From Paenibacillus sp. G2S3 (GTDB lineage Bacteria; Bacillota; Bacilli; Paenibacillales; Paenibacillaceae): DNA of 64,000 nucleotides. Below, piece after piece: positions 1-8,326 of this stretch. The translations under genes and the position numbers were made by a program. Each line of letters begins with the position of its first letter. Position 1 is the stretch's first letter. The DNA lies in the NCBI RefSeq assembly GCF_030123105.1, contig NZ_CP126095.1:5890001-5954000 (forward strand), in the 5' to 3' direction. The notes under the pieces were generated by a model. The model saw only the letters and a list, made by a program, of their open reading frames with translations, was not told where the DNA came from and did no database searches.

Positions 1-53
1 ACGGGTGCCTGATCCAATACGCTTAATCTCATGCGAATACATCCCTTCTTTGG

Positions 54-536
54 TTAAATGACCATTTTATTGCTGACCCATTCCTCTAAGGCTGCAATCT
101 TATCTTTAAAGCGTTCACCGCGCATTTCCTCCGACAACGAAGCAATCGTCTCCCGCTTTAATACAGCTTTCCAAGAGGATTCAGCTTCTTCCATCAGATT
201 GGTTAACAGGCAGCAGCTATCTTCTTTTTCCAAATCCAACATGTCTACCAGAATACCATTGGATGAATACAGCGACTGCTGGCCTTCCACCGCAAGGTAA
301 ACGTCATATACACGAATATCTTCAGGACTCTTCTTTAATTTAAAGCCACCTTTAATGCCGGGAACAGACGTGATGATGTCTGCGGTTACCAGCTTTCTTA
401 ATAGTTTCTGAAAATAGGTCGCCGATGCTCCGAGCTGCTGGCTAATCGCTTCTCCAGACAGCACCGCCTTGTCCGGCAGCATGTTAAGCAGAACCAGTGC
501 ATACACTGACTGTTCTACCCCTGTTTTCATATGCAT
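54..536 (-). CDS. Rrf2 family transcriptional regulator
   Basis: A 160-residue protein with an N-terminal winged helix (about residues 8-65, including the GIKGGFKL wing) typical of Rrf2 regulators. A CC pair lies in the middle, but the three-cysteine cluster of IscR/NsrR is not clear, so a bound Fe-S cluster cannot be claimed. I chose the ATG at 536 because the GAGGTG ribosome site (548-543) lies 6 nt upstream; a GTG at 545 would sit inside that site. A perfect 12-bp palindrome immediately upstream (550-561) suggests autoregulation. The target genes are unknown. CymR, the cysteine-metabolism regulator, belongs to the same family, but this protein is longer and not an obvious CymR. Confidence 0.85.
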   Translation of the reverse strand: MHMKTGVEQSVYALVLLNMLPDKAVLSGEAISQQLGASATYFQKLLRKLVTADIITSVPGIKGGFKLKKSPEDIRVYDVYLAVEGQQSLYSSNGILVDMLDLEKEDSCCLLTNLMEEAESSWKAVLKRETIASLSEEMRGERFKDKIAALEEWVSNKMVI

Positions 537-549
537 GTACAGCACCTCG

Positions 550-561
550 ATTTACGTAAAT
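550..561. promoter_or_regulatory. Perfect palindrome at the Rrf2 gene start
   Basis: ATTTACGTAAAT is a perfect 12-bp palindrome ending 1 nt before the ribosome binding site of the Rrf2-family gene. Its place in the leader fits an autoregulatory operator. That role is inferred from position and symmetry only. Confidence 0.4.
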
Positions 562-688
562 AGCTTGATTCAAACTGGAGATTACATCATCCACGCATAA
601 AGCGGATAAACAATATCCACTTTATACTTTATATCAGTTTGCACCGAAAGTAAAATCTTGCTCATCTTCTATTGCAGCTAATATCTGC

Positions 689-724
689 AAAAAAAAAGAT
701 CACGCATATAGCGCAATCTTTTTT
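689..724 (-). terminator. Intrinsic terminator of the SulP gene
   Basis: On the minus strand GATTGCGC pairs with GCGTGATC (two G-T wobbles) around a short loop, followed by a run of T residues. It lies about 30 nt past the SulP stop codon. Confidence 0.75.
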
Positions 725-751
725 CAGGTATCCGTTATTTTCTTGTATGTC

Positions 752-2194
752 CTACTGTAATGATAATCCCACCCGCTGAACCAGCTGTGAGCTCTGTTCA
801 TTCAGTCCGGTAATCGTAACTTTTTTACCATGCTCAGCGTATTTGCTCATCGTCTTCGCTATGGCATGAACTGCAGATTGGTCCCACACATGGGAGTGTG
901 AAAAATCGATAATAATATGATCCGGATCGCTATCGTAGGCGAATTCATGAATGAAGTGACTTGTCGTGCCGAAGAACAGCTGGCCGGAAACCGCATATGT
1001 TTTGGAAGAGGCAGCTTCCTGAACTGTTAGGCGGATCGAAGCTATTTTCCAAGCAAACGTTAAAGCACTTAGCAGAACCCCAAACAATACTCCAATAGAA
1101 AGGTTGTCCGTAGCCACCACGGTGACCACCGTCACAATCATAACCAGCGCATCGCTTAGCGGAACACGGGTTAATGTTTTGAGCGAGCCCCATTCAAAGG
1201 TGCTGATACAGACCATTATCATTACGCCGACGAGCGCGCCCATCGGAATCTGCTTCACCACATCACCAAGTACAATAATTAAGAACAATAAAAAAATCCC
1301 TGACACAAAGGTGGACAGACGCGTGCGTCCTCCTGACTTCATGTTAACCATTGACTGGCCAATCATCGCACAGCCTGCCATCCCTCCGAAAAAACCAGTG
1401 ACTACATTCGCCAGCCCCTGTCCCTTCGCCTCTCTGTTCTTATCACTACCTGTGCCTGTAATATCGTCTATTAAGGTGGCTGTCATCAGTGATTCCAATA
1501 ACCCAACTACGGCCAGCGAGAGTGAATATGGCAAAATAATAAGCAGAGTATCCAGCGTGAACGGGATCTGCGGTAAATGGAATAGTGGCAAAGTTGCTGT
1601 AATATTCCCCATATCCCCTACGGTTCTTACGTCCAGATGAAGAGCGATGCTAAGAATAGAAACGATAACAATCCCTACAAGTGCTGAGGGTACGGCTTTG
1701 GTAAACCGAGGAACCGTATAGATAATAAGCAATGTCAGAGCTACCAGTCCATACATCACCCAGCCCTGTCCCTTAAAATGAGTAAGCTGCGCCATGAAAA
1801 TCAGTATCGCCAGCGCGTTGACAAACCCCGTCATGACCGGCTGTGGCAAAAAAGTGATAAATCGGCCCAGCTTTAGCATCCCCATCAATATCTGAAACAC
1901 CCCAGCCAGTACAGTTGCCGCGAACAGATACTCTACTCCATGTTCTAGTACGAGACTTCCGACTAACAGAGCCATAGCCCCTGTAGCCGCCGAAATCATT
2001 CCAGGTCTGCCTCCGGCAAGTGCGGTTACAATCGCAATACAGAAAGAGGCATATAAACCAACCATCGGACTTACTCCCGCCAGGATCGAAAAAGCGATCG
2101 CTTCAGGAATCAGCGCAACGGCTACGGTCATCCCCGATAAAATATCGGTTCGAGTGTTAGAAAACCACCCATTATTTAAGGTAAGCTGCTTCAA
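752..2194 (-). CDS. SulP (SLC26) family anion permease with STAS domain
   Basis: A 480-residue membrane protein of the SulP family, whose members carry sulfate, bicarbonate or other small anions. The N-terminal signature is visible ([20 protein letters not shown], then [20 protein letters not shown]), with about ten hydrophobic spans to residue 385. A cytoplasmic STAS domain (about 390-480, containing [19 protein letters not shown]) follows. The protein resembles the Bacillus subtilis YbaR group. Translation starts at TTG (2194), with AGGAGG 10 nt upstream. It is transcribed alone; a terminator follows the stop and a cre-like sequence lies upstream. The substrate cannot be read from sequence. 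Confidence 0.9.
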   Translation of the reverse strand: MKQLTLNNGWFSNTRTDILSGMTVAVALIPEAIAFSILAGVSPMVGLYASFCIAIVTALAGGRPGMISAATGAMALLVGSLVLEHGVEYLFAATVLAGVFQILMGMLKLGRFITFLPQPVMTGFVNALAILIFMAQLTHFKGQGWVMYGLVALTLLIIYTVPRFTKAVPSALVGIVIVSILSIALHLDVRTVGDMGNITATLPLFHLPQIPFTLDTLLIILPYSLSLAVVGLLESLMTATLIDDITGTGSDKNREAKGQGLANVVTGFFGGMAGCAMIGQSMVNMKSGGRTRLSTFVSGIFLLFLIIVLGDVVKQIPMGALVGVMIMVCISTFEWGSLKTLTRVPLSDALVMIVTVVTVVATDNLSIGVLFGVLLSALTFAWKIASIRLTVQEAASSKTYAVSGQLFFGTTSHFIHEFAYDSDPDHIIIDFSHSHVWDQSAVHAIAKTMSKYAEHGKKVTITGLNEQSSQLVQRVGLSLQ

Positions 2195-2323
2195 AATCTA
2201 ATTTCCTCCTGTGACTATTAAAATGTGTGGACCTTTTTCAGAAAAGACCCGGGGCCGGTGCAACGCTAATGTTGCTAATTGTACTCGACCCGTCTTCACC
2301 TTAACAAAAAGATTAGTTAGACT

Positions 2324-2337
2324 TGTAAGCGCTTATT
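2324..2337. promoter_or_regulatory. Weak cre-like sequence upstream of SulP gene
   Basis: TGTAAGCGCTTATT agrees with the CcpA cre consensus at the core (AANCGNT) but fails at the last two positions. It is a possible catabolite site for the SulP gene; low certainty. Confidence 0.25.
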
Positions 2338-2391
2338 CACATCATTTTCTAGCGAATCCTTGAAATATCATTCAAATTCTATATTTCTAGA

Positions 2392-3468
2392 TTACCGGTA
2401 AAGCCCGGAAGCTTTCACTTCATTGAAGAAGGTGTTGAATTCATCAATGTTCAGCTGCTGAGCGGCATCGGACAATGCAGTTGCAGGATCAGGATGCACC
2501 TCGACCATAATACCATCGGCTCCAGCTGCGAGTGCGGCTTTTGCGCAAGGAATAAGAATGTCTTTGCGTCCTGTGGAGTGAGTAACATCGACTAAAACTG
2601 GCAAATGGCATTCCTGCTTAAGGATAGGCACAGCTGAGATATCGAGCGTGTTGCGGGTCGCTTTTTCATACGTACGAATTCCGCGTTCAATCAACATGAT
2701 TTGTGTATTACCACGAGACATGATGTATTCCGCTGCATGTATGAATTCATCGAGCGTAGCAGCCAATCCGCGTTTCAGCAGCACCGGCTTATTGACTTCT
2801 CCGACCGCTTTTAACAGCTCAAAATTATGCATGTTCCGTGCACCGATCTGGATGATATCTACGTAATCTAAGGACTCTTCAATATGTCTTGGATCTACAA
2901 TTTCACTGATCGTCAGCAGGCCATAATCATTTGCTGCTTCACGTAATATTCTTAGGCCGTCCATACCTAGACCTTGGAAGTCATAAGGTGAAGTCCGCGG
3001 CTTGAAGGCACCTCCACGCATAACACGTACACCAGCCTTTTGCAGGGCTGCAGCTACGGTGCGGGTCTGTAGTTCGCTTTCTACGGAGCAAGGACCAGCT
3101 ACCATCAGTGAAGAAGAACCGCCAACGGTAACATCTCCCGGCAGAACAATCACTGTGTCTTCTTTGTGGCTCTTACGTGCTACTAGTAAAGTTTTTTTAT
3201 GTTCATCGGATTGTAAGTCCAGAGATGCTGAAAAAATTTGCTTGAAGAGGCTGCGGATAGTCCCGTTAGTGAAAGGTCCTTTGTTGCTCGCTACGAGCTG
3301 ATCCAGCATTTTCTTTTCACGTTCTGGATCGAATTTAGGCACACCTTGCTTTTCTTTAACTACTCCAATCTCCTGCACAATTTTAGCCCGCTCGGAGATC
3401 AGCTCCAGCAATTGCCCATTAATCTCATCCAGACGACCTCTAAGAACATCCAATTCCACGTTACTCAT
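2392..3468 (-). CDS. aroA: Bifunctional chorismate mutase / DAHP synthase
   Basis: A 358-residue enzyme that catalyses the first step of the shikimate pathway, condensing phosphoenolpyruvate with erythrose 4-phosphate. It also carries a chorismate mutase domain. Residues 1-90 form an AroQ-type helical mutase ([20 protein letters not shown]), and residues 95-358 form the DAHP synthase barrel ([26 protein letters not shown]). This domain order is that of B. subtilis AroA; the same symbol means EPSP synthase in E. coli. In Bacillus the mutase domain serves as the feedback sensor for chorismate and prephenate. A T-box leader lies upstream, so expression probably responds to uncharged tRNA, perhaps tRNA-Phe. 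Confidence 0.95.
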   Translation of the reverse strand: MSNVELDVLRGRLDEINGQLLELISERAKIVQEIGVVKEKQGVPKFDPEREKKMLDQLVASNKGPFTNGTIRSLFKQIFSASLDLQSDEHKKTLLVARKSHKEDTVIVLPGDVTVGGSSSLMVAGPCSVESELQTRTVAAALQKAGVRVMRGGAFKPRTSPYDFQGLGMDGLRILREAANDYGLLTISEIVDPRHIEESLDYVDIIQIGARNMHNFELLKAVGEVNKPVLLKRGLAATLDEFIHAAEYIMSRGNTQIMLIERGIRTYEKATRNTLDISAVPILKQECHLPVLVDVTHSTGRKDILIPCAKAALAAGADGIMVEVHPDPATALSDAAQQLNIDEFNTFFNEVKASGLYR

Positions 3469-3508
3469 TACCCTTCCACTCCCTCTTCTTATTTATAATT
3501 TGAAACGC

Positions 3509-3812
3509 AAAAAGGCCCCCCGTCGCAAGGGACGAGGAGCCGTGGTACCACCCTTATTTAGAATTAACCCGAATACTAGCACAAAGGAATAAAATATCGG
3601 ATTCCCTTGACTAAAGATTAACTCTATCTTAAACCCGGTAACGCGGGGCGCGGGCCTCCCTACTCATACCTGTCACGACCTGTGACAATACTTCAGGGGC
3701 CGACTCGGAAGTGAACTTCGGCATTAATCGTCTCATGAGGGTGCTCTCAGTCTCCGGCACGCCTTCCCTGTTAAGATCCGCTAAAATGCTTACTCTCTTC
3801 GTCATAGTCTTA
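3509..3812 (-). ncRNA. T-box leader, probable Phe (UUC) specifier
   Basis: The T-box core AGGGTGGTACCACGG (3555-3541) is followed by a GC-rich terminator stem (3541-3514) and a T run (3513-3509). The start of Stem I (GACGAAGAGAGTA) is at about 3803. On the 3' side of Stem I the pattern GAA-G-TTC-A places a candidate specifier TTC at 3715-3713, which would be phenylalanine. The same GAA-N-NNN-purine layout gives CAA in the glnS leader of this window, which supports the reading. A Phe-responsive leader fits the downstream DAHP synthase/chorismate mutase. Confidence 0.9.
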
Positions 3813-4038
3813 TTTATGTCAGCGCGTCTTTTGCGCTGGTTTCTGCTATCTTAATCAAAAAATGTTTCCGATGCAAGATAATAATGGAACGCTGAGTAGC
3901 TTTAACGCAATAAAATCACATGAGATACAATTATTCTTATAACAACTCGCTAGAATAGGCTTTGAAGTATGAAATAACCCATACCCATACTATTCTGCCA
4001 CTGCTTTAAAGGTTCCAATCCCCTCTCTATGTATGAAG

Positions 4039-4067
4039 TTGACAGCGATATTTTGATTGTTTACAAT
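4039..4067 (+). promoter_or_regulatory. Sigma-A promoter of the glutathione peroxidase gene
   Basis: TTGACA (4039-4044) and TACAAT (4062-4067) are separated by exactly 17 nt, about 80 nt before the peroxidase start codon. The rest of the 3813-4147 interval shows no gene or other clear element. Confidence 0.8.
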
Positions 4068-4147
4068 TAAATCATTGAAAATATTTCCTATTCTGATCCA
4101 CTGTCAGCTTTAGCATTTACATTACATAACTGAAGGGATGTAGCAGC

Positions 4148-4693
4148 ATGAGCATTTATCCATATACAGCACGCAGTATTCGAGGAAAAGAGATCGAACT
4201 AGAGGAATACAAAGGTAAAGTACTTTTGATTGTAAATACAGCAAGTAAGTGTGGGTTTACCCACCAATACTCCGACCTGCAAAAGCTCTATGCGCGATAC
4301 GAAGATCGTGGCTTCCAAATTCTTGGTTTCCCTTCCAATCAGTTTGGGGAACAGGAACCTGGCAGCAATGAAGAAGTGAATGTATTTTGCCAAATCAATT
4401 ACGGCGTTACGTTCCCTCTCTTTGAGAAGGTTGAAGTAAAGGGCGAAAATAAGCATCCCCTCTTCACTCACCTTACTAAGCAGGCTGGATTTGAAGGCTT
4501 CGACATGAACCATTCTTCAGGAAAGCTACTGCAAAGCATGCTTGAGAGCAAGGATCCGGAAGCACTGAACAATGACGAAATCAAATGGAACTTCACTAAA
4601 TTCTTAATCGATCGCGAAGGTAATGTAATTACAAGATTCGAATCTACTGTGGATCCGCTGGATATTGAGCCAGCAATCGAAGCATTGTTATAG
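4148..4693 (+). CDS. bsaA: Glutathione peroxidase family thiol peroxidase
   Basis: A 181-residue peroxidase that reduces hydroperoxides, in Gram-positive bacteria most likely using thioredoxin or bacillithiol rather than glutathione. The family motifs are complete: NTASKCGFT with peroxidatic Cys35, GFPSNQFGEQEPG with Gln65, and WNFTKF with Trp147 and Asn148. Cys81 (VNVFCQ) is a candidate resolving cysteine. The protein is about 20 residues longer than the commonest 158-160-residue members because of an insert before the WNF motif. It is a single plus-strand gene with a near-consensus promoter. Confidence 0.93.
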   Translation: MSIYPYTARSIRGKEIELEEYKGKVLLIVNTASKCGFTHQYSDLQKLYARYEDRGFQILGFPSNQFGEQEPGSNEEVNVFCQINYGVTFPLFEKVEVKGENKHPLFTHLTKQAGFEGFDMNHSSGKLLQSMLESKDPEALNNDEIKWNFTKFLIDREGNVITRFESTVDPLDIEPAIEALL

Positions 4694-4865
4694 ATTTTTC
4701 TTGATATATACCGAGCTAATGACATTAACTTAAAGCACAGTAGTCACTGCGGTGAATAATTGGACTTCCGGCCGCTGTTGTCCCCAGATTTCTTGATTGA
4801 AGCCGCTCTTCGCGGTGGAAATCCCGGGACAAAGGCCTACATAGATTGAATTTCTATACAACAAT

Positions 4866-4899
4866 AAGCCGCCCAGACTCCAACTCTGGGCGGCTTTTT
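4866..4899. terminator. Bidirectional terminator between gpx and the flavoprotein locus
   Basis: A 10-bp perfect stem (GCCGCCCAGA / TCTGGGCGGC) with a 7-nt loop is followed by T5 on the plus strand. It lies 175 nt past the peroxidase gene and abuts the stop codon of the convergent ferredoxin gene, so it probably ends both transcripts. Confidence 0.85.
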
Positions 4900-5240
4900 C
4901 ATGTACGGTACTGCTCAGTAAATACTTCAAAATAAGGGGTGGTATCCCTTTCAGCCATTGAGCCATTAGCGCCCGGTCCCCAGCCGATCTCAGCCCGCCA
5001 GCTCCCTAGCAACCCTGTCTGGATTAGCGCCTCCTCATTTACACCGATCAGCTGATCCGCCTGTGGCGCTACATAAAGTGCATCTACAGGGCAATAAGCT
5101 TCACACATAAAACAAGTCTGGCAATCTTCCTGACGCGCAATAACCGGAATCTTCCCCTGCATTTCGAATACGTTTGTCGGACATACTTTCGTGCACAGTT
5201 TACAACCCACGCAGCGTTCAACGCTGATTAGTTCAATCAT
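4899..5240 (-). CDS. AprB-like 2x[4Fe-4S] ferredoxin, copy 1
   Basis: A 113-residue ferredoxin with two complete CxxCxxCxxxCP motifs: Cys10-13-16-20 and Cys40-43-46-50. A tail of about 55 residues follows (LIGVNEEALIQTGLLGSW, then IGWGPG). The two-cluster core plus tail resembles the beta subunit of APS reductase, where the tail wraps around the flavoprotein. The start codon overlaps the stop of the preceding flavoprotein gene (ATGA), so the pair is translationally coupled and likely forms a heterodimer. It is the last gene of the ABC-importer operon. It is paralogous to the ferredoxin at 7994-8326, including the tail. Confidence 0.9.
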   Translation of the reverse strand: MIELISVERCVGCKLCTKVCPTNVFEMQGKIPVIARQEDCQTCFMCEAYCPVDALYVAPQADQLIGVNEEALIQTGLLGSWRAEIGWGPGANGSMAERDTTPYFEVFTEQYRT

Positions 5241-6847
5241 ATCGCCTGCCCCTCCTTTAGTAAATTCAGTTCATGAGCATGGGGCACAGCCTCGGTACCG
5301 ATGCTTATTTGCTCTATACCGGATACAATCAGCCGGTGGGTTTGACGCGGATCAAGCTCCGGATATTCCGCGAGCTTTTGCAGGCCGCGCGTCTCCTTCC
5401 GGGCCAGCGCGGCGGTGTACATCCATCTGCCGACCGCGAGCATAGCCGCGGCTTCGCGTGCTTGCACGATGCCCTGTACGGTGGCGGGAACGCGCCCGTT
5501 CAACAAGGGCATCAAGGCATTCAGCCGCTTCAAGGCTGAAGAAATGCCCGGTTCGCTGCGGAAATAGTTGATCTGCAGCGGCAAGATTTCACGCTGGATC
5601 GCCGCGACTAGCGGCTTCACCTCCAGCGTTTCCGAGGTGTCGGCGCCAGCCGCCAGCCCGTAGCGTCCCGCTGCGGTCAGGTTGCGGCTGTTCGCCTGCC
5701 CTCGGCTGGACCGCGCATGCTGCGCGGCTCCCTGGCCAGCCCAGCTTCCGCTGCACATGGCCCAGGAAGCGTTATAAGCCCCGCCGCCGGAGATGGCGCC
5801 GGTCACTTTCTCGCGAGATGCGGCATCTCCGGCCGCATAGAGTCCGGGCACGGTCGTCCGGCAGTCCGTGCCGCTCAAGCGCAAACCACCCGTGCCGCGC
5901 ATGGTTCCCTCATAGCGCAGGGTGAGCGGGAATTTCTGCTTAAACGCATCAATTCCCGCCCGCTCCAGCGGCATAAAGAAGATCGGATGCGCTTTTCGCA
6001 GAAAATCCTGTTTCTCCGCTGTATCTGCCAGATCGAGCGAAGCATAAACCGGCCCCTTGAGCATCATTTCAGGAATGCTGCCAAAGGTCCGATCCCCTTT
6101 ATGCAGCGGATGACCGTCCGCATCATAAAGCGTGGCCCACGCCAGCATGCGCCCACGTGTTACGGTTCCGTCTGCAAAGCTCGGCGCGTATTGGCGGCTG
6201 AATTCCATGCCCGACAGATCGGCTCCCACCTCGGCAGACATCAACAGCCCTTCACCTGTCAGTACGTTGCAGCCAAGACCTTTGCTGAGAAAAGCACAGC
6301 CTCCGGTTGCCATCACAACAGCATTGGCTTTCACTTCCCAAGACTCCCCTGTAAGGCGGTTGATCCCGCGTGCCCCACCAACCCCATATTCATCATGAAG
6401 AAGCTCTAGCGCTGGCGACTGATCGAGGATCGTGACCCCCGCTTTGCGGACAACTCTTCGCATAATCCGCATGTACTCTGGTCCGTGCAGATGTGTGCGC
6501 AGTGAGTTTCCTGCCTCATCCTTCGGAAAAGGATACCCCCATTGCTCTACTTGGGTCAGGTTCTGCTCTACCTGATCCAGCACACGGTGAATCCAGGCAT
6601 TCTCCGACAAATATCCACCGGATTTCAACCTGGATTGAACCGCCTGCTCTCGCAACTCGGCAATCGGAGGGATAACGAGCAGCGTTGTACCGCCCGGAGC
6701 AGTAGCACCGCTTGTACCCAAGTAGCCCTTATCTGCCAGGACTACCTTTGCACCTTGCGACGCTGCACTCCATGCCGCCCAAGCTCCTGCCGGACCTCCG
6801 CCAAGCACAAGGACATCCACTGTCATTTCCTTCTTAAGCTGCGACAT
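5237..6847 (-). CDS. AprA/fumarate-reductase-like FAD flavoprotein, copy 1
   Basis: A 536-residue flavoprotein of the fumarate reductase/succinate dehydrogenase/APS reductase alpha superfamily. The FAD dinucleotide-binding motif is near the N-terminus (VLVLGGGPAGAWAAW), with TSGATAPGG shortly after. The second FAD motif is TVPGLYAAGDAAS, followed by GGGAYNASWAM. There is no signal peptide, so it is cytoplasmic. The start at 6847 is supported by GGGAGG 7 nt upstream. The 535-residue flavoprotein at 8323-9930 is its paralogue. Its 3' half is much richer in G+C than the paralogue, with 44 of 60 bases G or C at 5701-5760. The substrate is unknown; context suggests an organosulfur compound. Confidence 0.88.
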   Translation of the reverse strand: MSQLKKEMTVDVLVLGGGPAGAWAAWSAASQGAKVVLADKGYLGTSGATAPGGTTLLVIPPIAELREQAVQSRLKSGGYLSENAWIHRVLDQVEQNLTQVEQWGYPFPKDEAGNSLRTHLHGPEYMRIMRRVVRKAGVTILDQSPALELLHDEYGVGGARGINRLTGESWEVKANAVVMATGGCAFLSKGLGCNVLTGEGLLMSAEVGADLSGMEFSRQYAPSFADGTVTRGRMLAWATLYDADGHPLHKGDRTFGSIPEMMLKGPVYASLDLADTAEKQDFLRKAHPIFFMPLERAGIDAFKQKFPLTLRYEGTMRGTGGLRLSGTDCRTTVPGLYAAGDAASREKVTGAISGGGAYNASWAMCSGSWAGQGAAQHARSSRGQANSRNLTAAGRYGLAAGADTSETLEVKPLVAAIQREILPLQINYFRSEPGISSALKRLNALMPLLNGRVPATVQGIVQAREAAAMLAVGRWMYTAALARKETRGLQKLAEYPELDPRQTHRLIVSGIEQISIGTEAVPHAHELNLLKEGQAI

Positions 6848-6886
6848 ATCTTTTCCTCCCAAGCATTTGCGCTTTCCAAGCAATCG

Positions 6887-7945
6887 TTATTTCAGCTGCC
6901 AATCGCTAATATTGAAGTCTTTTTTCGCTAATTTTTCTTCGACAAGGAAGTTCTTGGTCCCCTCAAGTAGCTTGGTTCCTTCGTCTGTGAACGCGGTATC
7001 CTTAATATCGCTGATCGGATTTACTTGTTTGGCCAGCTCTGGTGTCGTATCTCCGATTTCAGCCAAAAATTGATAATATTCATCCTCGTGCTGCTTTAAG
7101 TCTGCCAAGGCTTTCTCACGAGCTTCGTTCCACACCTTCGGAAAGTCAGGGAATTTCGCCAGATAGTCCTCAGACACGACAGTTGCACTAGTGCCAAGCA
7201 AGTTCGGGTGCTTCGAGGCATCGTCTAAATGAATGTAGCCTTGGTCAATTAATTTCAGCGCAGGAACACCCAAGTTAGTCGTAGCATCTACATCTCCACG
7301 AGCCAAGGCTGCGGTAGCATCCGGAATGAGCATATGCACGAGTTTGTAGTCAGTTACACCTTCCTCCTGAAGTAATCCAACCACATAGCGGTGCATGAAG
7401 GAGCCTTTTTGAATGGCTATAGTCTTCCCTTGCAGATCTTTCACCGTCTTTGGTCCATCCTTCTTACCGATTAGATAACCGATAGTGTTGGCTGAGGATT
7501 GTGAAATCAGACGTGTCTTGGCACCAGAGGCATAAGCAATAATAGCAGGTGTATCCCCAAGGCTGCCGATATCCAACCGACCACTAATTAAAGATTCTGT
7601 CTGATCAGGACCGTTTGGAAAGCCCGTAAGCTTCACTTCAGTAATGCCATATTTCTTCAACTCTTCTTGAATGATCCCTTTATAAAAGCCCCAGCCCTCC
7701 GCACCACCTGGCACATTCAACTTATTGGAGCCTATAAAACCAAAGTTCAGTACCGCTGGAACGTTACTTGTGGCTTCGCCTCCAGATTTCTCTGTATTAG
7801 AGCCGCCGGTTGCAGATGCTTCATTGCCCCCAGCGTTATTTCCGCAAGCCTGAAGCACCAACATAATCATCATAATCGTAGAAAAAAGTGCAAATCGAAC
7901 CCTTTTAGATCGTTTCCCTTGAATCTCTCTGTACGCTGGTTTCAT
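6887..7945 (-). CDS. SsuA/NrtA-type substrate-binding lipoprotein
   Basis: A 352-residue periplasmic-binding-type protein of the sulfonate/nitrate/taurine ABC family. A signal peptide ends in the lipobox LQAC, so the protein should be anchored outside the membrane. The mature part has family features: GFIGSNKLNVPGGAEGWGFY near the start, then SGRLDIGSLGDTPAI and TIAIQKGSFMHRYV. It lies between the two flavoprotein-ferredoxin pairs, 48 nt after the second ferredoxin and 39 nt before the first flavoprotein. It should deliver substrate to the two permeases encoded upstream in the operon. The substrate cannot be told from sequence; aliphatic sulfonates are the usual guess. Confidence 0.9.
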   Translation of the reverse strand: MKPAYREIQGKRSKRVRFALFSTIMMIMLVLQACGNNAGGNEASATGGSNTEKSGGEATSNVPAVLNFGFIGSNKLNVPGGAEGWGFYKGIIQEELKKYGITEVKLTGFPNGPDQTESLISGRLDIGSLGDTPAIIAYASGAKTRLISQSSANTIGYLIGKKDGPKTVKDLQGKTIAIQKGSFMHRYVVGLLQEEGVTDYKLVHMLIPDATAALARGDVDATTNLGVPALKLIDQGYIHLDDASKHPNLLGTSATVVSEDYLAKFPDFPKVWNEAREKALADLKQHEDEYYQFLAEIGDTTPELAKQVNPISDIKDTAFTDEGTKLLEGTKNFLVEEKLAKKDFNISDWQLK

Positions 7946-7993
7946 TTCTTTCTCCCCCTAGATTTATGTTATTTATCTAAATCTTAATCAAGG

Positions 7994-8326
7994 TCAGAAC
8001 CCTGCCCTCGACGCCAATTTGTACATAAAGTCATGACTTGCCACCGGCTGTCTACCTTTGCCCCAGCCTACTTTTTCACGATAACCACCAAGTAGTCCCT
8101 GCTCTTGAAGCCCTGCCTCTGTCACCCCAATCACTTTCTCTGAATCTGGCGCAACGTAGAGAGCATCCACAGGACAATACAACTCACACATAAAGCAAGT
8201 CTGGCAATCGCTCTGCCGGGCAATAACAGGAATGCCATCCTCTACCCGTTCGAAGACATTGGTCGGGCAGACCGATACACATTGGTTGCATTCTACACAT
8301 CTGGCAGCGCTGAGCACCTCAATCAT
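7994..8326 (-). CDS. AprB-like 2x[4Fe-4S] ferredoxin, copy 2
   Basis: A 110-residue ferredoxin with two CxxCxxCxxxCP motifs: Cys10-13-16-20 and Cys41-44-47-51. A tail with VIGVTEAGLQEQGLLGGY and GWGKG closely parallels copy 1. I chose the ATG at 8326 because it overlaps the upstream stop codon (ATGA) and has AGGAGGG before it; a longer reading begins inside the flavoprotein gene. It should be the electron-transfer partner of the flavoprotein encoded just upstream. The conserved pairing and identical overlap in both copies show that the two genes duplicated as a unit. Confidence 0.9.
   Translation of the reverse strand: MIEVLSAARCVECNQCVSVCPTNVFERVEDGIPVIARQSDCQTCFMCELYCPVDALYVAPDSEKVIGVTEAGLQEQGLLGGYREKVGWGKGRQPVASHDFMYKLASRAGF

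Noticed and set aside
1104..1640. Open frame of 178 codons on the plus strand
   Set aside because: It is antisense to the SulP gene, which has clear family motifs and a proper start.
5717..6409. Open frame of 230 codons on the plus strand
   Set aside because: It is antisense to the G+C-rich flavoprotein gene, has no family features or ribosome site, and is explained by base composition.
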